A DNA stretch of 64,000 bases from Usnea hakonensis (Eukaryota > Ascomycota > Lecanoromycetes > Lecanorales > Parmeliaceae). Shown here in pieces: positions 22,571-32,634 of the stretch (position 1 is the stretch's first letter; the number at the start of each line of letters is the position of its first letter). The stretch lies in contig BLJB01000259.1 of assembly GCA_013423325.1 (NCBI GenBank), forward strand, positions 1 to 64,000, given 5' to 3'. The position numbers and the translations under genes are program-made. The notes beneath the pieces were generated by a model. The model was given only the letters and a program-made list of their open reading frames with translations. It was not told the origin of the DNA and made no database searches.

Positions 22571-24192
22571 ATGTCGCGCCCGGCAGTGCCAATTGCGGAG
22601 AAGAACCCTTTCCTTACAGGGGAACGTGTTGCGCCAAATTCATTCACCTCGATGTTCGAGTTGGGACATGAGCATGGACTGCAAGATGAAACGGACGAAC
22701 TTGAAGAGGGCGAGGATGAGCAAGAAGGGTCTGAGTGTTCCGAAGATTCCGCGGACAGTGAATATGCAGTCGACGAAACAGTCAGAGAAGAGATGGCCAA
22801 GTTAGAAGACACATTTCGAGAGATAGGAATGAAATTTCGCATGATTGCTCGTATTGGAGAAGGTAGTGCTATAATCTTGGTGCAATCAGTGTTCGAATTA
22901 GCGACTGACTGGTATCTCCAGGAACTTTCTCGACTGTTTACAAGGCCGAAGACATGCACTATGACTACTATCAGAACGATTGGGACATAGAACAAAAGGT
23001 CGCTTCAAAATGGTCATCTCCTCCCTTCAAGAAAAGAGAGAACTCTTCGACATTGAACACTGGCCCTGGCCAAATATGCCAGCCCAAGCGTCGATTTGTC
23101 GCAATTAAGAAGATCTATGTTACTAGCAGCCCAATGAGGATACAGAACGAGCTCGAGCTATTACATGACTTGAGAGGGTGCAGAGCTGTCTGCCCTTTGA
23201 TCACAGCTTGCAGACATCAGGACCAGGTTGTAGCCGTACTGCCACATTTCCGTCATCAAGATTTCCGGGTACTTCATTTTGTGATCTCTACGTGGTTCTA
23301 CCGCTGACTGCTGAAGGCCTTTTATCATTCTATGAGCCATCATGAGGTCAGGGTATACTTTCGATCTCTATTCGAGGCTCTTGCCGCGGTGCACAAACAT
23401 GGTATTATACACCGAGACATAAAGCCAACGTAAGCAAGTAGTGTGAACGTTTGGGTGCCACTAACACAACTAGGAACTTCTTGTATGACATTGAGCGGCA
23501 GAGAGGAGTGCTGGTAGATTTTGGCCTTGCTGAGGTGAATTAGCAAAACAAATTCTGCCACCTCGTCGCTAACCTGACGACAGCGGGAGGGAACTGAATG
23601 CTCACACTGTTTGTGTCAAGAACAGGGGAACATTCGGAAAGCCAAAATCCAATCGAGCAGGGCTTATAATATGCCAACCCCAACAGGATACCCGAAGGAC
23701 GATCAACGACCATCTCGCCGAGCCAATCGAGCAGGCACAAGAGGCTTTCGAGCACCTGAAGTCTTGTTCAAGTGTACTGCTCAAACGACCAAGATCGACA
23801 TCTGGTCGGCCGGTGTTGTATTACTAACTATTCTGGCACAAAGGTTTCCGTTTTTTCATTCTGGAGACGACGTCGAAGCCATGATTGAAATTGCGACGAT
23901 TTTTGGAAAGCAGAAGATGAGAGGATGTGCTTACTTGCATGGCGCTGTCTGGGATTGCAATATCCCCACCATTGGTGAAAAAGGGTTCCCTTTATCCCAG
24001 ATTGTTCAGTGGTCGACTTCAGAGAGAGTAGGCGAACACATGAACCAGGAAACTAAAGAGACTGTGAAGTTCCTAGAGCATTGTTTACAATTAGATCCCA
24101 GCAAACGGATTTCTGCAAGGGCGGCATTAGCGAGCGACTTCTTGACAGAGCCATCCTCTGATACCGAAGTAGAAGAGATGGATGCGTTGTAA
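22571..24192 (+). CDS. CDC7: Cdc7/Hsk1 (DDK) cell-cycle protein kinase
   Basis: Catalytic subunit of Dbf4-dependent kinase, which phosphorylates Mcm2-7 to fire replication origins. Exons are joined by short introns (for example 22863-22921). An acidic N-tail precedes the kinase domain. The glycine-rich loop IARIGEGTFSTVYKAED spans the first intron. Then come RRFVAIKKIYVTSSPMRIQN with the catalytic Lys, EALAAVHKHGIIHRDIKPTN with the HRD motif, LVDFGLAE with DFG, and GTRGFRAPEVLFKC as the activation-loop end and APE. SAGVVLLTILAQRFPFF and LDPSKRISARAALASDFL close the domain. Kinase insert II between DFG and APE is about 50 residues with a Cys/His cluster (TECSHCLCQE), a Cdc7 hallmark. The start is the first ATG with a family-like N-terminus. 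Confidence 0.95.
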
Positions 24193-24404
24193 TGGGCACT
24201 GCAATTGGAAGCATTGGCGTTGCATAGTATACCCTACGGCATGATAAACAGTGTGGTTTAGATGGGCTGTCACCAGATATGTACATGCAAGACGTTTAGG
24301 ATTTGGATTCGATGTCTGCAGCCGGGTCATTGATCGTGACTATGGCCCCATAACGAGCATCACCGGCAGATCACCATAGTATAATGCTCAATTCTTAGAT
24401 CACA

Positions 24405-25144
24405 CTATGCTACCAATTCGACGACTCCTCCTGCCTCCTTAATCTTCCTCTCCGCTTCCCGACTGAAGAACCTCGCCCGTACCACCATGGGTATATCCGG
24501 AATTCGTCCCTTGCCCAAAACTTTGGAGTAGCCTAACGGCAGTAGATCGAGGACAGGTGCTGTATCGCCTTTTCCGTTCGATATGTATTCATCACGCTTT
24601 TCAACCGGAATGAGTGACCAGAGCTGCAGAGAGAAACGTAGCGTTAGCCGTGAGATCTTGGAATTCCCAATGGCGGATTTTGATGCCCATAGCGCAAGAC
24701 TTTGCTATTTCGCTAGAGACCGCTCGTTTTGTGTTACCGCCCTTCACTCTTTGCTGAATCGAGGTCACAAGCCTCTACCAGAACCCAAAGTCTTGCCTCA
24801 AATTCATCTTCCTTGACATTTTTGAAATGGTCTTCGCTCACCTTGTCCAAGTTGATAACCGGCTTCCAGAATTGATTTTGCAGCTTGTGGAAATATCGCA
24901 TGCCCACTTTTCCGAAGTAACCGGGATGGTATTTGTCCAGATTTGTCCTGTGATGATGTTGTCCACCAGCCATACCACGTCCACCAGGATGCTTTCGGTG
25001 CTTGCCAATGCGGCCGTGACCAGCCGAGACATGGCCGCGGCTGGCAAGAAGAGTATGTTAGCTATGATGCAAAGCATCGCTAGAGAACCGTAGAGATGGT
25101 AGATAGGCTTACTGTTTGCGGGTTTTCGTCAGTCGCGTAGGCAT
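24405..25144 (-). CDS. RPL28: 60S ribosomal protein uL15 (L28/L27a)
   Basis: Cytosolic large-subunit ribosomal protein. Exon 1 is very short (25144 to about 25112, MPTRLTKTRK then the first two bases of a His codon). It is spliced to RGHVSAGHGRIGKHRKHPGG, GMAGGQHHHRTNLDKYHPGY and FGKVGMRYFHKLQNQFWKPV. A third exon begins LWSLIPVEKRDEYISNGKG, continues TAPVLDLLPLGYSKVLGKGR and ends EAGGVVELVA. Length of about 149 residues is standard. An intron just after the start is usual for ribosomal-protein genes. It is convergent with CDC7, 212 bp from its stop codon. Confidence 0.97.
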
Positions 25145-25285
25145 TGTTGCGACTGAGAGATGGATGCTGTTCTCGGTGAAGTGGAGCGGTAGTCTCGAAA
25201 ACAATCTGAGATGTGTGCCAAGACTCGCTTCTCTAGCGGCTTTATCCTCAGCCCTACAATTATCGGGTAGGTATACCGAGGGTGG

Positions 25286-25406
25286 NNNNNNNNNNNNNNN
25301 NNNNNNNNNNNNNNNNNNNNNNNNNNNNNNNNNNNNNNNNNNNNNNNNNNNNNNNNNNNNNNNNNNNNNNNNNNNNNNNNNNNNNNNNNNNNNNNNNNNN
25401 NNNNNN
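25286..25406. other. Assembly gap (121 N)
   Basis: A run of 121 N. The 10 bases immediately left of the gap (CCGAGGGTGG) are repeated immediately right of it, so the gap may conceal a local repeat or an unmerged overlap. Confidence 0.99.
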
Positions 25407-25567
25407 CCGAGGGTGGGTACGACTGAGCTTCAACCGAGGAACCCAAGATGGTTATCGATGCTTTCACGAAGGGATAGATTTGCAAAATTGTCTATTCTGA
25501 CCTCGGCAAACAGCTACTATATCTCTAATCATAACATCTGCATCGGAAAGAAAGCATAGCCTAGCGC

Positions 25568-26187
25568 AATGGCAAGACCTGTCAAGATTTCTGCTATAGG
25601 GGGAGCCTATAGTGAACAAATACCAGGCTCCAGCAGACAAGGCTATCGTTCTATACGATTGATGTTGTCAGGAAGAAAGAGACCAACGCTCTAGGCATCC
25701 CAGAAGTATTCAGCCATCTTATGACCTCTGAGCACGCGGCTTTCGTTCTGGTCTGCTCACGGTATTGAAAGTGGGAAAATCGACGTGAGTAAGTTGACTT
25801 AAAAGCCCGTCAGTAAAGCACTACAAGGAGGCTTTGCCATCATTCATGCAATCTACCGTCTGGTACTCCACTAGGGGAGCCCTGTACCTCCAGGCGAAGA
25901 GGAATTACCAATGCAGATATTAACTTTTGGGAATTGTCTTCAAAGAAAGATGATCGAGGTGGCTGGGCATTAATCAAGGAACGACTGACCGAATTTACAG
26001 GGCAAACAGAAGCTGCGAAGTTGCCACAACAAAGCGATACATCTAGAACATCTACGAAAGTGGACGAGGCTGCTTGTTCGAAATTTGAAAGTCTCTATCA
26101 CGGGTAAGCTAGGTAGATCCAATTTCTGCTCGAAAAAGTCCTCTGCGTTCGTATGCTTTGTACAGATTCCGGGCATATGTTGAGTAA
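25568..26187 (+). CDS. Unrecognised coding remnants, spliced or decayed gene
   Basis: I do not recognise this gene. Coding-like segments are seen in sequence order: MARPVKISAIGGAY at 25568; TRLSFYTIDVVRKKETNALG and IPEVFSHLMTSEHAAFVLVC about 25630-25760; GITNADINFWELSSKKDDRG and WALIKERLTEFTGQTEAAKL in an open frame 25817-26107. That frame runs to a GTAAGC donor and could splice to FRAYVE and a stop at 26185. The second and third segments do not join cleanly, because one frame has a stop before the GTGAGT donor near 25795. It is therefore either a multi-exon gene with an error or a decayed one. The left side is close to the assembly gap. Limits are approximate. Confidence 0.3.
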
Positions 26188-26668
26188 GAGTTTGTGGTTT
26201 CAGCAACCACTACTAGCTCAAAATGTTGTGAGCAAGACGATTATGCTTGGCTCAAGGATTGGAGCACTCGGAGCGTTAGCCTTTCTTCCTTTCCACAGCT
26301 ACTACGAACCTCGCTTTCGAGCAGTCTACGATTACTTACATTGCGAGTATATAAATAAGACCTCAAGTGCCGAGTATTGTATCTGGATCAAAAAATGGTG
26401 ACACTGCGTTGGTTGGCTGCAAGCCTCTACGCCTCATATCTTGCACTTGCAAGCACTTTCTCTTTCAAGCCTTTTGGAGCACGCAGTAATAAGATTGGGG
26501 GAGACTTGTCCTTAGAATACCTGTTTGTTCATCTGAACAATTTCTCGAACTTGCTCAAATGCCGAGCCGTCAATTAATCTAATTCCCAAAATTTTATCAC
26601 TATAAATGTTTGATCGCTTTTCACATTCCTAGTATCATCCATACGCACGATAAGGCAGCTCTATACAA
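26188..26668. other. Gene-poor stretch before the secreted protein gene
   Basis: No supportable gene. The right end is the presumed promoter and leader of the secreted protein. A 60-codon open frame from 26395 starting MVTLRWLAASLYASYLALA looks signal-peptide-like but has no other support. Confidence 0.4.
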
Positions 26669-27487
26669 ATGCCTACCCCAGTCCTCGCCATTTTCGCCTC
26701 ACTGCTCCTGCTTCTGCATGCCACGGCTGAGGCCCACTGGAAGCCCCCAACGTGGCCACCTGATGTGACGCAACCATACTACTGGGGAGACGTGCTCAAT
26801 ATCACAAGATGCTACTGCGGGGACACGGGGAGTGCAACTTATTACTACCAATTCGACTACCGAAACTTTCACAATAATCAAGACTATACGCTGGGTTGGA
26901 CATGCGAATCCAGCTCTACTGTAGATGGATGGGGAACGGTGGGCGGCAAGCGAAAGAGTTTCGTTGTACCATTCTGCTGGAATCCTCACGCTCTGTGGAG
27001 GAAGGAAAAACGAAAAGAATGCAACACATCATACAATGGAGACACTTTCTGCTATGAGCTCGGCAACACTCACGATCCTGTCGACCACTACTTCTTCAAC
27101 GGAAAGAAGAGAAAATTGCCGGTGAAAGGGTTTACCGACTTTCCCGCGGACCAATGTGCCTCTCTTTGTCGGGTCAGGTTTTATGGGAAGGATATTGCCA
27201 GTGAGTACCACTTTCGAAGCATTTTCTCGCTTCATCGACCACTCGATTCAGTTGTGGGCCGCAAAGCAGGTGTCACGAGCGGTCCCAAGTACCAAAAGTG
27301 TCTTGTAGTTTGAGCATTCTACCTCAATGAAGCTATTCTGATTTCGAATTATCTAGGTGATACGGAGGGCGGCTTGGAGAAGTCACTACCAAGTAAGGAG
27401 GAACCTCTGATGGCTTTGAAGAGCTCGTTTCAGATGTTCACGGATCTTGATGATATTACTGCCAACCACAAGGATGCGAGTTCATAA
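26669..27487 (+). CDS. Putative small secreted cysteine-containing protein (effector-like)
   Basis: No family recognised with certainty. Two exons, 26669-27200 and 27357-27487, join in phase with a GTGAGT donor and a TAG acceptor, giving 220 residues. The first 22 residues (MPTPVLAIFASLLLLLHATA then EA) form a clear signal peptide. The mature part is rich in aromatic residues, with Cys in CYCGDTG, WTCES, PFCWNPH, ECNTSYNGDTFCYE and CASLCRV, suggesting several disulphides. A possible N-glycosylation site is NITRC. I see no transmembrane helix after the signal and no GPI-type tail. The CYC start followed by a single distant Cys resembles fungal small secreted proteins, but that is a weak likeness. 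It sits in a gene-poor stretch next to the gap. Confidence 0.7.
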
Positions 27488-28311
27488 TTCTGGAGGTATC
27501 AGTTGAGATATGGACCTGTCAAGGGCGATAGGCTTTTGATGATCAAGTACGACAAGGTGGCCTTCTTATCACTGATAGCGATCCTCTGAAGTGTGTTTCG
27601 TTCATCCTTCCTCATATCCCCCAAATGTACTGTAATGATGTAGGAAGCAAGTTCCTTTCTACTGAAAACGGCCTTATCATGAAAGTTTTCGAGGGTCCGC
27701 CAAGAGTCTTGTCTGTTGCAATTTGCTAGCCATTAATATTACCAGAAAATTCTACTAGTGGAACGGTACGTAATTGTGATTCTTTAATTCCGCTCTGCGA
27801 GTATGATGTTAAATAACAGGGTATTACGTATTTAATTGGCTGACTAATCGTTATCCCTGCGCTCGGCCTTACATCGGTTCACGGACCGGGACACCGCCTC
27901 GACCCCTCGAAAGTGATACATTAGTGCCTGACTACCTACTTAAGTTCAGTTGCCTGACGCATAAAGCACTTCAACACTCAACTTCAATTTGGCCTCCGAT
28001 CTTACAATCTTCTCTTTGCCCCTCCTGCCTGCCAAATAGACTTATTTTTCTTTCTTTCTTTCTTTCAAATATCACACCCTATTGGAGTTCTATTCCTCGA
28101 AGCTCGTGCACTGGTCTCGTCATAAGCGAGATCCAGCACCGAGCTCCTACCTACTTCCACCACGTCTCCTCTAACACGAAAGAGGAAAGCCTCTCAACCA
28201 GCCGAGAAGACCAGTAGACCTATCAAGGCAGCCGTCGTCAGCGAAAATCCCCGCAAAGCTTCTGCTGCTGCCTCGTCCAGCCAGGCTCTCAACACCCCAC
28301 CATTGACTGCC
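27488..28311. other. Intergenic region and RBR ligase leader
   Basis: Mostly featureless. From about 28126 to 28311 the frame in register with the downstream ligase is open for 62 codons without an ATG, and encodes a basic stretch (LTRKRKASQPAEKTSRPIK). It may be an upstream exon, a non-AUG extension or chance. Confidence 0.4.
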
Positions 28312-30023
28312 ATGGATTCAGACGATGAGTTCATGAGCGGACTGTCGAGCCAAGATGAAGATGATTTTGGAGCGGCCCAAGAGAGCGATGACGGAAGTCT
28401 TGGGGATGGTATGTGTTCACCGTGTGTTGTCATAAATCACGCTGGCTCGGTTGACACAACATCAGAGTTCGACGACGAGGAAGAGCCGGATGTTGGATTC
28501 TCACAAGATAAAGATATCAAGCCCACAAGAAAATCCTACGAGGTCGAATACAAGGTCTTCTCACCAACAGACATACAATCACATCAGGACAAGCAAATTG
28601 ACGAAGTCTCCGCCATCCTTGGCCAACCATCAGAAGCTTGTGCTATACTTCTGCGACATCTTCGATGGAACAAAGAGAGACTGATTGAGGCGTACATGGA
28701 CAAGCCTGACGTCATTTTAGAGACTGCGGGACTGGGGCCAGACGCTGCTCAAACGCCAACGACGAGGGTGATTAAAGGCTTTACGTGTGAGATCTGCTGT
28801 GAAGACACCCCCGGCCTGGAAACCTATGCGTTGAAGTGTGGGCATCGCTATTGTACCGATTGCTACAGGCAGTATCTCGCTCAAAAAATCAAAGACGAAG
28901 GCGAGGCGGCAAGGATACAGTGTCCAACACGCGGTTGCCATCGGATCGTAGACGCGAAGTCATTAAACTTGCTCGTTGCAGCAGAACTCAGGTCGAGGTA
29001 GTATGATCAGTAATGGGATGAAGGAACCTTACTAAATGATATGCAGATACCAAGTACTTCTTACGCGTACCTACGTCGATGACAAAGAGAACCTGAAGTG
29101 GTGCCCCGCCCCCAATTGCGAGTACGCTATCGAATGTGGTATCAAGAAAAAGGAGCTCGGCCGGATAGTCCCGACTGTTGCATGCTCTTGCAAACACCGC
29201 TTTTGCTTTGGTTGCACTTTGAGCGACCATCAACCGGCGCCATGCTCTTTGGTCAAGCAGTGGGTCAAGAAGTGCGAAGATGACTCGGAAACAGCAAATT
29301 GGATATCTGCAAACACTAAAGAGTGCCCTAAATGCTCTTCAACAATAGAGAAGAATGGGGGCTGTAATCATATGACGTGTCGGAAATGCAAACACGAGTT
29401 CTGCTGGATGTGTATGGGATTGTGGTCAGAGCACGGCACGAGCTGGTACAATTGCAACCGATTCGAGGAGAAGTCGGGCTCCGATGGAAGGGACGCCCAG
29501 GCCAAATCGAGACAATCCCTTGAAAGATACTTGCATTATTACAATCGCTACGCCAATCACGAGCAGTCAGCTAAGCTTGACAAAGATCTCTACTTGAAGA
29601 CTGAAAGGAAAATGATGAACCTGCAGACAGCCTCTGGAATGTCGTGGATCGAGGTTCAATTCTTGGACACAGCATCGCAAGCGCTGCAGCAATGCCGGCA
29701 GACTCTTAAATGGACGTATGCTTTTGCGTACTATCTTCAACGAAACAACTTGACCGAGATCTTTGAAGATAATCAGAAAGATCTCGAGATGGCTGTCGAG
29801 GGCCTCAGTGAGATGTTCGAAAAGCCAACTACGGAGCTGGCAGCTTTAAAGGTGGACATGATGGACAAGACGTCGTACTGCAACAAGAGACGAGTCATTT
29901 TGCTGGACGATACCGCCCAGAACCTCAAAGCTGGTGAGTAACCTGCCCCAAGACCAACCGGATCCCTTCTTAACTTCTCCAGGAGTGTGGAAGTTCAATG
30001 TGGACATTGGTGTGGGGCCGTGA
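28312..30023 (+). CDS. Ariadne-type RBR E3 ubiquitin ligase
   Basis: Transfers ubiquitin from an E2 via a RING2 cysteine thioester. Exons 28312-28408, 28466-28997, 29047-29933 and 29993-30023 join in phase, about 515 residues. Layout: acidic N-tail MDSDDEFMSGLSSQDEDD, then a UBA-like region (ILLRHLRWNKERLIEAYMD). RING1 follows (CEICCEDTPGLETYALKCGH then YCTDCY, ending QCPTRGC). The IBR has WCPAPNCEYAIEC and CSCKHRFCFGC. RING2 is CPKCSSTIEKNGGCNHMTC with the likely catalytic Cys in GGCNHMTC, then FCWMC. The Ariadne domain comes next (LERYLHYYNRYANHEQSAKL, QALQQCRQTLKWTYAFAYYL). This matches fungal orthologues of human ARIH1. Confidence 0.93.
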
Positions 30024-30748
30024 GGCTGGGAAGAAAACCCATTCCGGAGTATCCATCAAGAGCATTTTCATGGAGCCAGAGTGAGTGTGAAGATATATAG
30101 CATGGAATAATTCATGTCTGAGGGTAGACGTGGCGTTTTCTCCACATTCCCACTTGTACTATCATGATGTGAGCTTAGCGAAAGGCATAAACCTGAGACG
30201 AGAATTGAGATAAGCAGGTCGAACTTGCATAGCAAGTAGTTATCATTCACACATACCGTACAAAATTTCTGATCTTTTCGGTCCCAAGGCCACGAGACCC
30301 GACAAAGGGTAGGCATGTGCAATGACGATGACATTGCACCTTGTTCGTGGACTACCATTCTACAGAACCATTGCAGAAGCTAAACGACACGTGGCGTACC
30401 GCAACGCAGAGAATATGGCGTTGGCATAAGTGGATCGAGATGGCGCAGCCGGCCATTTGCTTCGGTCAAAGAAGCTGTTTCTGATGGTGTGCAACCTGAC
30501 TGCTGGCCAAATTAAATCATCTTTCAGTAGATATGACGATTCGACCAAATCTTGCGGCACGGACTGCCAGCTCTCCCTAAACGTAAGATCAATGCACTTC
30601 TAAGCGCCAGTAACAGCTTCAACTACAGCATAATATTCGCAACATTTTCCCAACGAAAGCCCACGTTCATTGAGATCTCATTGACTCGGGAAAACGAAAA
30701 CCCGCCATTGACTTTTCAGAAGTTGTTGATTAAATGCTGTTTCTCATC
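30024..30748. other. Intergenic region
   Basis: No gene or RNA recognised. It contains the 3' flank of the RBR ligase and the upstream side of the decayed SAT4-type gene. Confidence 0.5.
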
Positions 30749-31931
30749 ATGTATGGGATTGCTAGTGTCATCGTCGCGGCCATTGTGCTATCACTGCTTG
30801 GCGTCTTATCTGTGTGCTTGAGGTTTCATGTGCGCATTTGGCTCACGCCCACGTTTGTTGGGATTGACGACTAGCTCGTTTCTTTCTCTTGTTTCCTGGT
30901 CCTCGGCCAAGCTGCCTGCAGACTGCTGGTAGGATACTGAAGCCCCGTCCCACTGATGAGAACGTGCATACAGATATTAGTCTAGAGCTAACGATCGTTC
31001 TCGCTTTGCATAGCCGCTGTTATGGGAAAGCTTGGAAGAGAGGCGGCTATCAATTGGCATGCTGCACACCAGACCAAGGAATATTCTCGTGAAGGCGAGC
31101 ATCAAAATTCGTATTTTTGAATATACTAACTTGAAATTTACCACAGATTGACCATGCTACTATTATCATCGAGAAATTCACGTAGAGCTGCATCAAGCTC
31201 AGCGTACTCCTCTTCTATCACCGCATCTTTGCCCAGCCCAAATCGTTTCGAATCGTGAACAGTATTCTCATAGGACTCATCACTCTTTGGGGTCCCTTAT
31301 TCCTCTTCATTCAGGTGGTCCTCGAAAGCGATAAGACTCGTATCTCACAGGAGTGGTTACTCTTGTGGTTCGGTATCACGGATTTACTAGGTGATGTTGC
31401 GGTCCTTGCGCTGCCATACCCGTGTATCCGCAAATTGCAAATGAGTAAGAGGACCAAAGTCGGGCTGACTTTCATCTTTTTGCTCGGTACGCTGTAAGTC
31501 GGACTTGTTCCTCTCAAACAGGGGCTACCAGTATCGTGCGAATGCTGACAAAGTAAACGAAAAGATCGCTTGTCTTTGGCATAGTACGACTGGTATACGT
31601 CACGACAATGTTTGCTAGTAATCTCTCCAACGTAGCCTGAAAGGGAGTGCCTCTTCCAAGGTATGAACACTGACATTGTACAGTCTCTTTAGATCCTTCA
31701 ACAGGCAGAACCAACGGCTTTGCTACCCCGCCAACCTTTTGGACAACGGCCGAAGTCTCAATTGGCCTTTTGGCAGCATGCTTCCCACCTCTAAACCCTC
31801 TGATTAGGCGGGTACCATTTTCATACGACTCATTGAAACATAAGTTTGCGTCACTTCGTCCCGGCCGCAACAGACCATCCGAGTGGTTATCGAAGAGTAT
31901 TGCGATCATATATGAACTTGGAAGAGGGTGA
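30749..31931 (+). pseudogene. Decayed SAT4/rhodopsin-domain integral membrane protein gene
   Basis: The family is the large fungal set of seven-TM proteins with a SAT4 (rhodopsin-like) domain, often Pth11-related. The first TM and following loop read MYGIASVIVAAIVLSLLGVL, SVCLRFHVRIWLTPTFVGID and then D-TAG (30872), where the family has Asp-Asp-Trp. This is a TGG to TAG change. The next part resumes as SFSCFLVLGQAACRLL. A second break lies in EKFT-TAG-SCIKLSVLLFYHRIF (31183). Later TMs are good (ITDLLGDVAVLALPYPCIRK, KVGLTFIFLLGTL, EVSIGLLAACFPPLNPLIRR), ending with a cytosolic tail. At least two premature stops that no plausible intron removes make it a pseudogene, though a sequencing error cannot be excluded. 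Confidence 0.7.
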
Positions 31932-32634
31932 GACGAAGGGTGCAAAGGAGGCAGAAAGTAAGACGAGTGACTCTGGGAAAATTCGGGTGTAGGAATATGC
32001 GATTATTGGCAAATGCATGTAAAATTTATACTTACATATACCGTATTGAGTTTGTATCAAAAATTCTGGTTTGGTTCTTGGCGCTAGAAATCCGAGCCGT
32101 TTCAAGATGTCATTTAGATTTAGTACCTGGTATTTTTAGATTTTGGAGCAATGCCCTTTCACCATTGTATAATGTCTAGGCCTATTTCTCTGTTTGTACG
32201 TATAATATGAGCTGATTGATGCACCCTTTCTCCATTCTCACTCTTGGCATCTTCGTCGCTGGATACATCACTGCACGTTGGGACCTAGTAACAAGACTCT
32301 ACGAACTAGCAATATTTGCAGCTGATCACGGTGTCGTGGTAAGCTCGGGCAGCTTCACAATGTCCTTGGGTAGCAATGTCTCCTTCTGACGCCTCACAGA
32401 CTCGAGCGGCCGGTGGTTGCGCTCTACTCTCATTCATTTTCTTCGTTCTCATCCTGCCCATCGAGCGCCTTGCAGCACGCGAGACAAACGATGTGAGAAT
32501 CAAACACGTCTCTGGAGGTGGGTGAATATTGCTGATTTTCCATCTCTAGCACCCCCGTTCTGCCATCGACGGTATATCTGCAAGAGAGCAGCTTAAGCGT
32601 CGAGGCTCTTTCTGAATTCATTGACAATGTTACT
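31932..32634. other. Intergenic region upstream of GPI1
   Basis: No gene recognised. The right half is presumed promoter and leader of GPI1. Confidence 0.5.

Noticed and set aside
14973..25144. A secondary-metabolite or other biosynthetic gene cluster
   Set aside because: All recognisable genes here are housekeeping (lipid, acetylation, cell cycle, ribosome) with no backbone synthase or tailoring enzymes.
26395..26577. Short frame with a signal-peptide-like start (MVTLRWLAASLYASYLALA)
   Set aside because: Only 60 codons, no cysteines or conserved features beyond the hydrophobic start, and no transcription signals that I trust.
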